A stretch of DNA of 64,000 bases. It comes from Viscum album. Taxonomy: Eukaryota > Streptophyta > Magnoliopsida > Santalales > Viscaceae. The DNA is taken from contig OY728165.1 of the NCBI GenBank assembly GCA_963277665.1, forward strand, positions 1,151,618,050-1,151,682,049, in the 5' to 3' direction. A model generated the notes under the pieces. The model made no database searches, was not told where the DNA came from, and saw nothing but the letters and a program-made list of their open reading frames with translations. Shown in pieces: positions 50,250 through 61,874 of this stretch (positions are counted from its first letter, which is position 1; each line of letters begins with the position of its first letter). A program made the translations under genes and the position numbers.

Positions 50250-51320
50250 TGGGGGACTATATATTTTAACGTCGTATAGCAAGGATGACGGTGTTGCATA
50301 GTTTCGTGTCATGTAGCATGGAAAAAAAGGGATGTACACAGTTTAACATCATGTGGGATGAAGGTGAACCAATTAAAAGAGATTGGTTTTGGGTTGCTTC
50401 AGGGATCAAAATCATATGAGATGGAGGTGACCTGATGTGAAGAGATTGGTTTTGGGCTTGAACCTCAGGAGGTTGCCTACGTACCCAACCTAAAAGGAAA
50501 GGATCGAAGTCCACGTAGTTCAATTAATTATGAATTGGTGATTGAGTTGTATTTGATGACAACAACCTACAAAACGGTGTTGGGACTTTCACATGGTTAG
50601 TGGCCCAGAGAGAGTGTTATGGTTGAAGATCATTCTAAGCTCACTTGAATCATGCTCAGTGTGAGAAACAAGATGTAACAACAACCCTAACGATGCATAG
50701 TTTAATGTCATCTAGTATGTATAAGGAACTATTTCACAATTTAAATGACATGTGTCATAGACATGGGGTGCTTGGTAGTTTAACGTCTTTCTGCTCGAAT
50801 GAATAGTTTAATGTCATGTTGGATGATAGAGGGGACTATGCAGTTTAAATTCCTACAGTGAGGACTATTGGTGTTGCACAGTTTAGTGCATGTAGTAGGG
50901 ACAAAATAATGTGTAACATTAAGTACGACGTATTAAGGGACTCTTTTCAGTTTTATGTCATGTTGGATGAATATGTAAATAGTTTAATGTCATTTACGAC
51001 AATACAGATTTACGTCTTGTAGGACGTATTATTTGGACTATGCAGTTTAAAGTCTTGGAGCGAGGACTAAAATAATTAAGGTCATATGCATGGACCAGTG
51101 ATGCACAGTTTAGCGTCATGTTACTAGGACGTTGTTGATGCAGTTTAACGTGTTGGATGACGTAGTTGGGGATTTTTCACATTTTCTACATCATGTAGGA
51201 TGACAATGATTATGCGGTTTAACATCCTGTAGGACGTTGTAGGGGATTTTTCCTAGTTTGACGTCATGTAGGATGACAATGGTTATGTAATTTAATGTCT
51301 TTAAGGATGTAGTATTTGTA
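50250..51320 (+). repeat. Degenerate tandem array of an AGTTTAACGTCATGTAGGA motif
   Basis: At least 15 imperfect copies of (GC)AGTTTAACGTCATGTAGGA followed by a short spacer occur, densest from 50,690 to 51,320. A single related copy (TAGTTTAACATCATATG) sits in the LTR near 41,758. Tandem subrepeats in the 3' untranslated region are a known feature of Tat/Ogre elements and can seed satellite DNA. The stretch at 50,358-50,460 also holds a duplicated unit with AGAGATTGGTTTTGGG. Confidence 0.85.
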
Positions 51321-51449
51321 TTAAACAATATAATTTTTCACGAATCTAGCATTGGATGGAGTTGTAATGAGTTATCCATCCATTAAAATTAGAGATTATG
51401 CACTATTAGAGTAGACCTTATGTATTGAATAAGGCCCTTCCCACATTGG

Positions 51450-52720
51450 CTCAAGCTTTGGAGGACTCTTTCCTGGTATCATTGGAGTTCTGAGGACCAA
51501 TACCAATTCTCCTTGAATGAATGAATGAAGAATTACTTTTATGTTGAAGTCCCATGCTATTCGATTCTAATAGACTTCCAAGTGGTGCAGGGTGCACACT
51601 TTTTTTCATCACATCATTCCAATTCATCAAATCACTTTTGAGTTTTTTCATCTATAGATGAATGATCATAAATGGCTACTTTGATTGAAGGTAATTGAAC
51701 CTCAATGGGAAATACTACTTCTGTTACATATAACAATGAATATGGAGTTGACCGCGTAGTAGTGTGGGTGGTGGTCCGATACGCCCATTAAGCATTAAAA
51801 AGTTTATCAAGGCATGATTTCATATCTTTAACCATGATCTTTTGCAGTATGTTTGAAATAGTCTTATTTAAGTCCTCTATTTGGGCATTGGCCGCTTCAT
51901 GATACCGAGATGAATGGTTGGATTTGATGTTGAATTCATGATACAACTATCTCATCTAAGATGAATAGAAGTTTGTGCCATTTTCTATCAATATGATTTG
52001 AGGGACACCAAATCTGGTAATGATGTTAGACTTGATGAAGCTAACAATTCTTTTAGAACTAACTTCTTTGAGAGTTACTTCCTCTTCCCATTTGGAAAAT
52101 ACGTCGGTAGTGTTAAGAATATACTTATACTTCTTGGATGTATCCGATGGTTAAGGTCACACTACATCCATTCCTCACGTGGAAATTGGAAATGAGCATT
52201 TAACTGTATGAAGAAAATCTGGGGGTTGATGAATGAAATTGGCATATACATGGAACGAATGAAACTTGTTAGTAAAATCAACACAATCTGGTATCATTGA
52301 AGGCCAGCAGTATCCAAGCCTTCAAACTTTATCAGACAGTTTATGTCCAGACTGGAGGGCACCACAGACTTCGGCATGTACTTATTTCCTGACATCCATT
52401 GTCTCTTCATCATCAATGAATCTGAAGATAGTTCCATCAAAACCTCTATTGTTGAGAATTTTTCCATGGTGATCTGGGCTTTCATAAAGAGTAATAGTGA
52501 CCACATGTCACTGAATATGTTCTTTCTCAGCTCTATCAGGTTGGAGTGTTCCATCTTGAAGGCATTACCTAATAGGTGTCATCCATCATGTAGTATGACC
52601 ATATGGTCTAGAAATGGGACTAATTTCATTGATTTCCTCTATTTTGATTTGAACAAAAGGTGAAACTACACAACGGTGGGCAATACTAATGATTGTTTCG
52701 TCCCGATTTGGATCTACCAG
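51450..52720 (-). pseudogene. Ogre-like integrase, broken
   Basis: Minus-strand frames show, in order, HSFHVYANFIHQPPDFLH near 52,250 (zinc-finger end and linker), GMDVV, then FIKSNIITRFGVPQIILIEN near 52,020-51,960 (catalytic D of the usual SDNGTNF replaced by E), NSSRYHEAANAQIEDLNK near 51,900, then WAYRTTTHTTT and STPYSLLYVTEVVFPIEVQL near 51,740-51,700. An open stretch at 51,451-51,651 overlaps the C-terminal part. Stops and frameshifts are frequent. Wording matches Tat-lineage integrases rather than chromoviruses or Athila. Confidence 0.8.
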
Positions 52721-53020
52721 AGATGTGGAAACATTATCGAATTAATCATCTTGAACATTTTGTGATCGCGGGACATAATAAAATGTTGGTTGTGAGAGAA
52801 ATTACACCATTAACTCCCTGGAATAATCACCAAAAGGGATTAACTCTTCTTTTAGGATGTCATAATCCCCATTGAATTTTTTGATTACCAGTTCTGAATC
52901 ACCTTTCAACTTTATGTGATTCCCTTGTGCCTGAAGCTTCAATTCCAAGCCTACGATGAGAGCTTGATATTTTGCTTCATTGTTTTACCGCCTCCCAACA
53001 ATAAGAAGGAATTGGTTATA
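52721..53020 (-). pseudogene. Second (archaeal-like) RNase H of the Ogre-like element
   Basis: The minus strand reads NNEAKYQALIVGLELKLQ near 52,980 and LKGDSELVIKKFNG near 52,900, the signature of the additional RNase H that Tat-lineage elements carry between the original RNase H and integrase (family form: NNxAEYEALIxGL and xGDSxLVIxQ). It would degrade the RNA strand of RNA/DNA hybrids. Finding both RNase H domains in order is the strongest support for the Tat placement. Confidence 0.8.
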
Positions 53021-53279
53021 ACTGTTTTTTTTGGGGAAATAAGCACAATTCGTATCCCAACTTTATTGAATTTTAGATATTCCAATTTCTTCCATGTTGG
53101 ACATCAAGTATCACCATCATTCTACATTTTCCATGTTTGAAGATTATCTTGTATAGAGAATACATCCTCATCAGGAAGTTTAGTATCTAAAGATGTATCT
53201 TCTACTGAAGGGGTTTCAGCAAGGAAGTCTACCAGATCATGGCCATTTATTGCCTTTTGAGACACATACTAGATGTCAA

Positions 53280-53640
53280 ATTGCTATAAAATAACTTCCC
53301 ACCTTGACAAAAGACCTGTAAGCATTGGATATCTAAGGATAAATTTTAGTGGGTTATTGCGATATACCAATTGGACCTCATGATGTTGCAGGGAGTGTCT
53401 AAATTTCTGAACTGGAAAGATTAATGCTAGTAAGCACTTTTCAATACATGAATATCGATTTTCTGCCTCATGCATAGTTCGACTGAGATAGTAAAGGCTA
53501 TTTTCATTCCCGATGTCATTCTTTGGGAAAGGAAGGAACTCAATGATCCCTCTAAAGCCATCACATAGTTGATAAGTGGTCTTCCTTCAAAAGGTGTCAT
53601 TAATACTAGTGGTCTCAAGAGATATTTCTTTAGGATATCA
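53280..53640 (-). pseudogene. First RNase H of the Ogre-like element
   Basis: The minus strand carries AENRYSCIEKCLLALIFPVQ near 53,450 and NPLKFILRYPMLTGLLSRWE near 53,340, matching the connection/RNase H part of Tat-lineage polyproteins (EKxxLALVFxxxKLRHY, LTGRLARW). It follows RT and is broken into several frames. Confidence 0.85.
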
Positions 53641-53779
53641 AATGCCTCTTGGCAATATTCGGTCCACTAGTAGGTGAACCCCTTCTTCATTAATTTGTTG
53701 AAGGGTAAACACTTTCCTGCTAGATTGGAGATGAAACGCCAAATATAGGGCAAGTTTCCTTGAAGTACTCTCAATTCAC

Positions 53780-54700
53780 TCAAATTTCATAGAGGTGACT
53801 TACCAAGGATTGATTTTGTTTTCTCAGGATCAACTTCGATACCATGATGGCGTATAACAAAGAAGAGAAATTTTCACGAGGTTACCCTGAAAGCACATTT
53901 CAAGGGGTTCATCTTCAAATTATGTTGTCAAAGTTTGTGGAATATGATTTCCAAATCAGCCAAGTGATTAGAAAATTTTCTTTATTTAACCACAAAATAA
54001 TCCACATAATATTCAACAAATTTCCCTAAAAAGGGTTTGACGATACGGGGCATGGCACATTGATATGTTGTGCCTACATTCTTTAGACCAAAGGGCATTC
54101 CCCGATAGGAAAACACACCCTGAGGGGATCTAAAAGTTATATATTCTTCATCTTCTAGAGCCATTCAGATTTGATTGTACCCAGAATATCCATCCATGAT
54201 GGAATGTGCTTCATAGCTAACTATTGCATCAATTAAGAGTTCTATTATTGAAACTGGAAAATCATCCTTGAGACAATGCCGATTAAGATCTCTAAAATCA
54301 ATGCAAACTCTAATTTTTCCATTTTTCTTTTTTCACAGGCATAATATCATCCAGCCATTTGTGATATTGAACTTCTCTGATGAAGTTATATTTGATAAGA
54401 TTATCAACTTCAGCTTCAATTTTGGAAGCAAAAGTTGTGTGTGTATTTCTTATGGATTTCTTGAATTCTCACTGTTCTTCTAGAAAACCAAAATGATGAA
54501 TGGAAACATTGGGATCAAGACCTAAAAATTCTATATAATTCCAATAAAATACATCTCGATTTTTCTTTATAATAGAATTATACATTTCTTTCTCTTCAAG
54601 AGTCATGGCCGCACTAATTAAAGTGGGGCGTGTATCTTCTTTTGATCCCAGATTTATTTCTCTAAGTTCATCCATGGTGGTAAAGATACCCTCTTCAAAT
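53780..54700 (-). pseudogene. Ogre-like reverse transcriptase, broken
   Basis: An upstream conserved block lies at 54,469-54,675 (INLGSKEDTRPTLISA, DVFYWNYIEFLGLDPNVSIH), then RVCIDFRDLNRH near 54,285, DGYSGYNQI near 54,190, FRSPQGVFSYRGMPFGLKN near 54,110 and YYVDYFVVK near 54,000. The catalytic YVDD is changed to YVDY, so the polymerase site is lost, and several stops and frameshifts interrupt the frame. It lies between protease and RNase H as expected. Confidence 0.9.
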
Positions 54701-55199
54701 GAGGCAGGAGAACCTCTGAGATGTTTCTATTCTTCTTCAACATGATTTATTTTTTTGGTTTCTACTTTCATAGTAGATGATGAAGCATAAACTCCATGAT
54801 CAGTAGAGATGATAAAATTTTAACATCTTGAAGAAGATGCTACCATTTCTAACCCTATTAATGATGAAGGGTCTTCCTTAGGTAATAGTGAGGAGATTAT
54901 GGATTGAGAATCGACATCATCATTTATCTCTGTAATTTCTATAACTTCTTCTGGACTAGTTAATGAAGTATAGAATTGATGGATTTCAGAAGATGAAATG
55001 AAGACATCTCCATTTGAGCTTTCATCATTTCATGGTGAATCACCAACATCTCCCATGTTTTCTGGTCTGGTTTCCGTAATTGACATTATGGAAGTTCCCA
55101 TATGATTATTTAGATTTGGGTCTATCCGGTCAATTTGAATGATAGGAAACACATAATTTGTACTCACATGTATGAATGGGTTTACTGGAATCTTTTCCA

Positions 55200-56220
55200 A
55201 ACAATATGGAGAATTACTTTTTGTGACCACCTTCATCTTGGATTTCTCCTTACCTTCCATGTGATAGAATTCTACCTCAAATTATTGATATTAACTTGTT
55301 TTGAATGGGGATTTATCACCATAAAATGTCCCAATTTTACCATTGAAACAATATTTGAGACACTGATGGTATGAAGAAGGTACGTCCGCATATTGATGTA
55401 GCCAAAGACTTCCTAGAAAAATGTTGAAGGATGTGTCATGAAAAACAACCATGAAATCTGAATTGGATACAAGGACTCCGAACTGAGCTCTGAGTGTAAT
55501 CTCACCAAGAGGTTATTTTTCATTTTTAACATATCCTTTCAACATCAAAGTAGAAGGAGATAAATCAGATTCGGTGAGGCCTAATCGACGAATTTAATGA
55601 ATGGAAATGAAATTTACTCCTGAGCCATTATCAAAGAAATCTCATCAGATATCTACAACATTAACCTTGACAGATAAATACAAAGGTCTAATATGTCCAT
55701 GCACATTATCACCTTAATCTTCATATGTAAAACATATCACTGCATGGCATTCTGCAGTACCAATCACTACATGGAAGACTTCAGCCGCAACAATTTTAGT
55801 TTTGAAATCCTGAGGACTTGACACAGCCTCAATGAGTGCCTCCCAAAGATCCTTTGATAAATTTATGGCATCATGAATTGACAACATGGCTGGTACATTG
55901 GAAAAATGTTTCAAGACATCATACTTTTTCTCCAAAGTCCAGTGTTTCCCAACATGAACATGTGGTTTCGCAGGTGCCTTTAAAGTTGATTCTTTGGAAG
56001 TAGATGCATCTTGTATCAGGTTAGGAGTTGAAAATACACTTGGCTTTGGAATATTTGATTGACAAGGTCTATTTACTTGCTGAGACGAAGAAGGTGTAGC
56101 TTCCAACCGATCCTCCCAAATAACTACACTAGGACTGAATCTTCTATGGGTGGAGAAACTTTCTTGTTCTTGTTGAGCCCACTGAATGGATTTTCCATGA
56201 GTTTTTGTTGCATATACCAC
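55200..56220 (-). pseudogene. Ogre-like protease region, broken
   Basis: The open stretch 55,714-56,220 carries YDVLKHFSNVPAMLSIHDAI and KDLWEALIEAV, the conserved block before the protease in Tat/Ogre elements. Downstream, FFDNGSGVNFISIH near 55,630 is the D-x-G-S active-site region and NSDFMVVFHDTSFNIFLG near 55,440 the C-terminal part. Stops separate these pieces. It would process the polyprotein. Confidence 0.75.
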
Positions 56221-56589
56221 TCTGGGAAGGGTAACATTGAAATAGTGTCCTCTTGAATATCCACGTCTTCACCTGTATCCTAGACCTCTGGAACTCTCTC
56301 TAATTCCTCTGTTTGATACAGGGAACTTAGGCTCATCGAGATCAAAACTGTAATGGGCATAAGTATCTGTTAAATGAATCATATTAAAACAACCAAAAAT
56401 CAACTATTCATATGACGAAGACTCTGCCTGATTATCCAGTTTATGCTGTGCTATTTTGCGGGGCGGTGCTTGTATTTTTGAGGTAGATGGCATAAAATCT
56501 GCCAGAGTCAAAGACAATTTAGGCTTTGACACAAGCTCGTCTTCATCTGACTGCTCTTATTTCTTTGAAGTATGTCGCTTCATTGTAGA

Positions 56590-57960
56590 TTATCCCTCTG
56601 ATGAAGAGGGTTTTGGTGTGTCATTCATAGTATAAGACACAGTTGGTTTCATCAATTTTTTTTGTAAAATGGCATGAGTTCGGTTGATCATTTCCTTGGC
56701 CATCCAATCATCATATTTCTGTGCATTTTTTGCATTTGACTTCTGGCCACATGCCCTCTTCCTCTGGATCTGTAGCAGTAACACATGCTAACTGGGATGA
56801 AGAACTATTCAGTTTCACCTGTCTAGAATCCACCATCTTTTTCAAGAGGCCTTTGAAGAAAAAACACTCTTGAATGGTATTTCCCAACATCTGACGAAAT
56901 GGGTAATAGTTGGGAAGGTCTTCATCTCCTTCCTTGTAAGGCATTTTAGGCCTTGGAATGTGAACCAGATTATTTTCCGGAGCTGAAATGAAGTAACTAG
57001 AAATATGTTCATTTGGGAAAGAATACACTATGTTCTTTAACTCCTCAAATTGTTTTCGTCCTTGATCTCTTTGATCATCTTGACGAAATAACCTCTGTTG
57101 TTGATTCTATGGTGGCAGAGCCCTTCGATATGTTGAAGGTTTTGAAGTGGAAGTAGATACAGGTTCATGTTTAAGCGTAACTATAGCATTATCTACTTTC
57201 CCCATTCTCCTTCCTAGAACTAGTGGAATTAATCGAGTTTTAGCCTTAGTATGTATAAGAGAGCCTTCATTCTGCTGAGTGATTGAAGTAATGTTTTGAA
57301 ACCCTCCTGTGTATTTCACATTGATCAACAGTGTGCATAATTTATCACAAAAATATTCCACATAGATTGGAAACAATTCTTCTTGAAGGAGTGCAAAGCT
57401 TAAGGAATATGTTAATCCCTTCCAGTTAGAAATGAAATGTGAATCTCTTTCAGTCTCACATTGCTTAAAATTTTTAATATCCAAAATTGTTGTAATTAGA
57501 AATTTGGAGTTGAGTTTAAGAAGGAATTGTTGACAGAGATCTTCTTACCCGGTAATTGACAGGGATTGCAAGCTTGTATACCAAACAAAAGTTGGTCCTT
57601 ATAATGACTATACAGAACACCTGAGCTTAACTAATTCTTTTTTGAGGAGTTCCCATCATGGTATCACATGAGAAAAAAATGTGTTACGTGTTTTTCTGGA
57701 TCTCTCGAATCATTAAAAATTGGGAATGTGGTACATGAAAAATTTGATGGGGGAGGAATTGCATCTACCCATTCAGGGTAGGATCTCTTCTCCAGTTGAA
57801 CCAGTGGATGCTTTCCTTCCATATCTTCCAATCGAGTTGTTAATGACTCAATGGTAGTCATTAATTTTTTAGAAACATCTGGTTGATCTTGGACCTCTGC
57901 AGGTGTAAGAACTAGAGTCTGGATAGGTGTGGCGACCGGGACTGCCACTGATGGTAGTAT
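56590..57960 (-). pseudogene. Ogre-like gag, broken
   Basis: The open stretch at 57,664-57,948 (TTRLEDMEGKHPL, YPEWVDAIPPPSNF, DPEKHVTHFFLM) matches the start of the capsid region. The stretch 57,107-57,484 (ERDSHFISNWKGLTYSLS, FCDKLCTLLINVKYTG) covers the rest of the capsid, and 56,711-57,028 (NTIQECFFFKGLLKKMVDS) the region before protease. Frames change between them. No intact CCHC knuckle is visible. The likely first ATG (57,948) may be internal, since ORF1 lies close upstream. Confidence 0.75.
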
Positions 57961-58259
57961 TTCCGGTTGTTATTGTGTATAACCCATAAGGTTAGACCTG
58001 TGAGGGTGTACTTGTAATGGAGGACATTCTTGATCCATCCCAGAAGTTATAACAAATTCCCATGACTGACTGACTCCAACACTTTTAGTAGGATGGCTAC
58101 CTTGAAGTAGTTCTGCATTCATCCTTTTTAACTCCTTCATCTCCGTCTCTTGTTGTGTGAACCTTTCTTCTAATTAGAGTGATTTAACTTCTCTAGGGGT
58201 AGGGGTAACCTGAATTTCTTTCCATTCCCCTTGTTGGATTCCATTTGAAGAGGGGGAGT

Positions 58260-61200
58260 TGGTTATTTGATAGAATACCAAGATTCTGGGTAATCCTTTG
58301 ATTTCATGTACGCACACCTTCATCATTTATGTCTGTGTGTACAGCCTCTTGAGCATGAACTTCCTCCTCAGATTCCCCTAAGTGATCCTCATGTTCTGGA
58401 GGATCAGAAAAAATGTCATTGATGTCATTTATTGATGCATAACACGTTGCATCCCTTATATCGACATTTCTGTGATATTTTCTTCATCCAGGTCCTTGAT
58501 AATACATTTCCTTTTGTTGAGTTGACCCCTTAGGAACTTCATGATGAACTATATTTTGGATGGAATCTCTTTATAATTCGACTCTGCATTCCTCCTATGG
58601 CTTCTTCCATATTTGAGAGAAGACTGACTTTCATTGATGAAGAGGTTGAGGATTTGAAAAATTCCCCAGTCTGGTGGACTGGGGCGGTTCCTGCTCAAAT
58701 CCGTGATTCCTATTTGTTGATTCTGAGGGTTGGGTTAAAAGAGTCCCCAGTCTGACAAGCTTGTGTGGCTCTTGAGATGGTACATCTGAGACTTTCTTAA
58801 AAGATCTCTGGATTTTGTGGACATTAGTCTGGAAATTGGCTGGATGCATCGAACTACTTCAACTCAAATCACATGGCTCAAATAACCATTGGTTGGGTTT
58901 TGACAGTTCTGTAATTTGATCATGAGCCTACTCTAAACAAGAAGCTTGTTCGAGAATTTCATTGTCATAATGTAAGAGTAATTAGACAACCTGTTCTTTG
59001 TATACCTAACTTTGGGATGAACTAGTTGAGGCATGTTCCTAGGCCAAAATCTGATTACACACAAAACCATTTAGCTGTGGCAGGCCATGGAAAATAATAT
59101 TTCATGAGACAATATTTGGCGGGCTTTATTGACAAGAGAGTACAGTGAAATGCAATGCTCCATTAACACCCCATCCCATGATACAAATACATGATGAGGC
59201 ATTGGCAATTAACTGGTGAAATCTTTTTAGTGCACTAAGGCATTAACGATGAAGGGCTCTCTGCTGCATTTCAACCTTTGGATATCGGGAAACTGAGAGA
59301 GATGCCATGTCAGTTTGGAATTGTAACCATTTTATTATCTTGACATGAATTTCATATTCATCATAAGATAATATTTTCTTCTTTAATTGACAAATATTTT
59401 TCTACATGTTAAGATGAATATCATGAATACAATATTCCGTCAATATTTCTGGAATGTCATATTGAGAATCAGCCAAAGGCAAAAACATGACTGGTACTTC
59501 ACCTTTCACCAGTTGTTTTCTCCTATTCAGTATTTCCTCCTTATCATTTGATGAATATTATTCTACCAAATTAGACCTAATATGGTTCTTCTTTGTTTCT
59601 TCATTATGTTCAAAAATATTGGTAGTGAATTCATTTATCAAATTATAAGATGCATGACTCAGGGGTGGTTCATAAAATGACCTACACACCTGGATATCTT
59701 CTAGTTGAGAAAGTATTTCACCTTATATCGGTAAAGCAACAGACATGACTGGCTTTAAATTTTCAAGTGCATCAAGATAAGAGGGATTTCTCATTACTAC
59801 ATTTTCTGTTGAAGAATATTCTAGGCAATGTGAATTACTAATGCAAAGAGTAAATTCACAGCTAAATTCATCATCATGGGGAGGACCACAATGGTGAGTT
59901 ACAGAAAAAGATGAAACCTCTTTCTCCTTGATCTTCTGGCCACACAGAGGGTTATTGTGGCTCTCATCTAAATATGATACTTCATTATATATCGAACTAT
60001 CATGAAGCAAGAATTGATGACGATGTGTCTGATGAAGAACCTTGGAATTATTGTTCCCACTATTGGGAATTGAGAGAGTAAAATCTTGAGTTGCAATAGA
60101 TAATTGTTTGAGTGCATCACGAACTCCAGCATCGAGCAAGGCATTATTACATATTGGATCTTGATTTTTCAACTGTGTTGGAAGAGTCTTTTTCTTAGAC
60201 CCCTTCTTAATCACTTGAGGAACCAATTATTGACGAAAGTTGTTATTATGGCCAGGTGTATGTACCTGCTCAGGATAAATGGTCAGGTTAGGTAGATTAT
60301 CTCCATTCAAATCAGGTGTATTTTCCTAACTTGATTGTCCACATGACATGGGGTAGTATGACCCATGACCCTTCTGGACTGGAACAGAGGTGTGTATCTG
60401 CTCTGGAGTGACATGTTGATGTGTCACTCCACTGATAGGGATAGACTTATGTTTCTTATCTTGTGATGCTGCTGATGTTGTTATAATATTCTAATAGGCA
60501 TCCGGAATATGGGCAGGGATTTTCTTCTGCTCTTTCACCATCGTCAAAATGAGTTTGGTATGTTCAGCTACCAGAACAGAAATATACATCCATTATGTGT
60601 CTGGAGTAGGTGTATGTGCCTTCTCTTGTCCTCCTTTTCCTATCAGTGAATTTTGATAGTACTTATTCATGGGGGAAGAGAGTTGAGTCTGCTCCATATT
60701 TGTCTTCGGAGCTTTCTGAATGACTTCTCCGGGTGCTACCAAACAAGACCATTGGGTAGATTGATGAAAATTGGAAGGTGTATGTGCCTACTTTGTATTC
60801 TTAATCAAGTATGGTTGACGAATTTCTATCAATACTGGCAGATGAGACTGCTGACATAATTGTTGATTGTTAACAGGTGTATGTGCCTGTTTCTCTATTG
60901 CCACCATATTAGATTGGAGATCTTCTTTGATTGTAGTCATGTGAGCCTACTGACTAGCTAATGAGTTACAAACAGGTGTATAGGCCTGCCTATAATACTC
61001 TTCTAGAATTTCATAGCGAGATTTGAGGGTTGTTTCCAGACAGCTCTGCTGGAAAAAGAAATTAGAATGGACGGGTGTATGTGCCCCTCATTGGTTGCCA
61101 TCAAGTTGTCTTGATGGACTTCTCCTGAGAGGGCATAAATATGAACCTGCTCCCTATTGACCAGATTTCACCTCTAGAGGTTCATCTTTCGGACTCAGGT

Positions 61201-61668
61201 TTGAGGGACCTAAGCTGAATCTCTAAAGGTGATACCCTCATCATGTTGAGGGCGCACTGTCGCACGAGTCTGGCGACGATTGTTGATGGGAGCCCTCGTG
61301 AATGACTCATATCTTTATGAACCGAGGCCTTGAGTGACCTCTTTATTTACATACCTCTAATATGGGAGAGAATGGTTGTTGTGTTCTACGGATAATGACC
61401 TGAAATGGTTGGAGATGGTGGTTAGATCTTCCTACTTCTTGATCACTGGTCGTCACTATCCAGACAACTAGGGTGAATTATTAACTTGGAGGGCTTGTTG
61501 AGCGGCCTCCAGTGTCAAAATGGTACCATGTTGACAGTATTCCTTAACCAGTGCATTTGAGACCCTGCATTGCAGACACTGAGTGGGTGATGTCATACTC
61601 AGAGTGGATGAGGATCCAGCAGGAGTAGCAGCCGAGGCATTCACAGGTGTGAAATTTATAGAATCCAT
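58260..61668 (-). pseudogene. Ogre-like ORF1 upstream of gag, broken, with HTP peptide repeats
   Basis: It starts MDSINFTPVNASAATPAGSS at 61,668, about 200 bp inside the 5' LTR. The frame then continues, with many stops, towards gag; open parts lie at 61,468-61,668, 59,723-60,226 and 58,631-58,849. Between 61,090 and 60,240 the translation has about nine copies of a (Q/K)AHTPV-like peptide, most spaced 32-33 residues apart. Ogre elements carry an ORF1 of unknown function before gag; position and length agree, but I recognise no domain. The lower limit is a guess. Confidence 0.6.
60240..61090 (-). repeat. HTP peptide / GGTGTATGTGCCTG DNA repeat in ORF1
   Basis: On the plus strand AGGTGTATGTGCCTG or variants recur near 60,252, 60,317, 60,388, 60,608, 60,777, 60,877, 60,973 and 61,070; a weaker one is near 60,510. 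On the minus strand they read QAHTPV, QAYTPV, KAHTPT, EQVHTP and similar. Four neighbouring copies are 96-100 bp apart. Confidence 0.75.
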
Positions 61669-61674
61669 TTATGT

Positions 61675-61850
61675 AATGCAGTGAGATCATAGAAATGTGT
61701 GACTTTTTTATATAACAGACATAATCAAGATAAGTTTGGACACTTCATCTTTTGGATGAGAAAATCTGTTATTGATTACTTTGTTGTCCCTCATATTGAG
61801 TTAAACAGGGGCCTAACAAATAAGTAAAACATCATTTTACTTGGTCAATC
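61675..61850 (-). other. Leader between PBS-like site and ORF1
   Basis: Short non-coding leader. It contains a perfect 8-bp inverted repeat, AAGTAAAA (61,822-61,829) and TTTTACTT (61,835-61,842), with a 5-base loop, close to the PBS. Confidence 0.5.
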
Positions 61851-61870
61851 TTTTCACGTCGAGTTCACCA
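61851..61870 (-). promoter_or_regulatory. Primer-binding-site-like sequence of the Ogre-like element
   Basis: The minus strand reads TGGTGAACTCGACGTGAAAA four bases inside the LTR edge. It resembles TTGGCGACTCTGCTGGGGA, commonly found at this place in Tat-lineage elements, with several changes. I cannot name the tRNA with confidence. Confidence 0.55.
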
Positions 61871-61874
61871 TTTT

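Noticed and set aside
50690..51320. Repeated motif with spacers as a CRISPR-like array
   Set aside because: Units and spacers vary in length and sequence, there are no cas genes, and the context is a plant retroelement 3' region.
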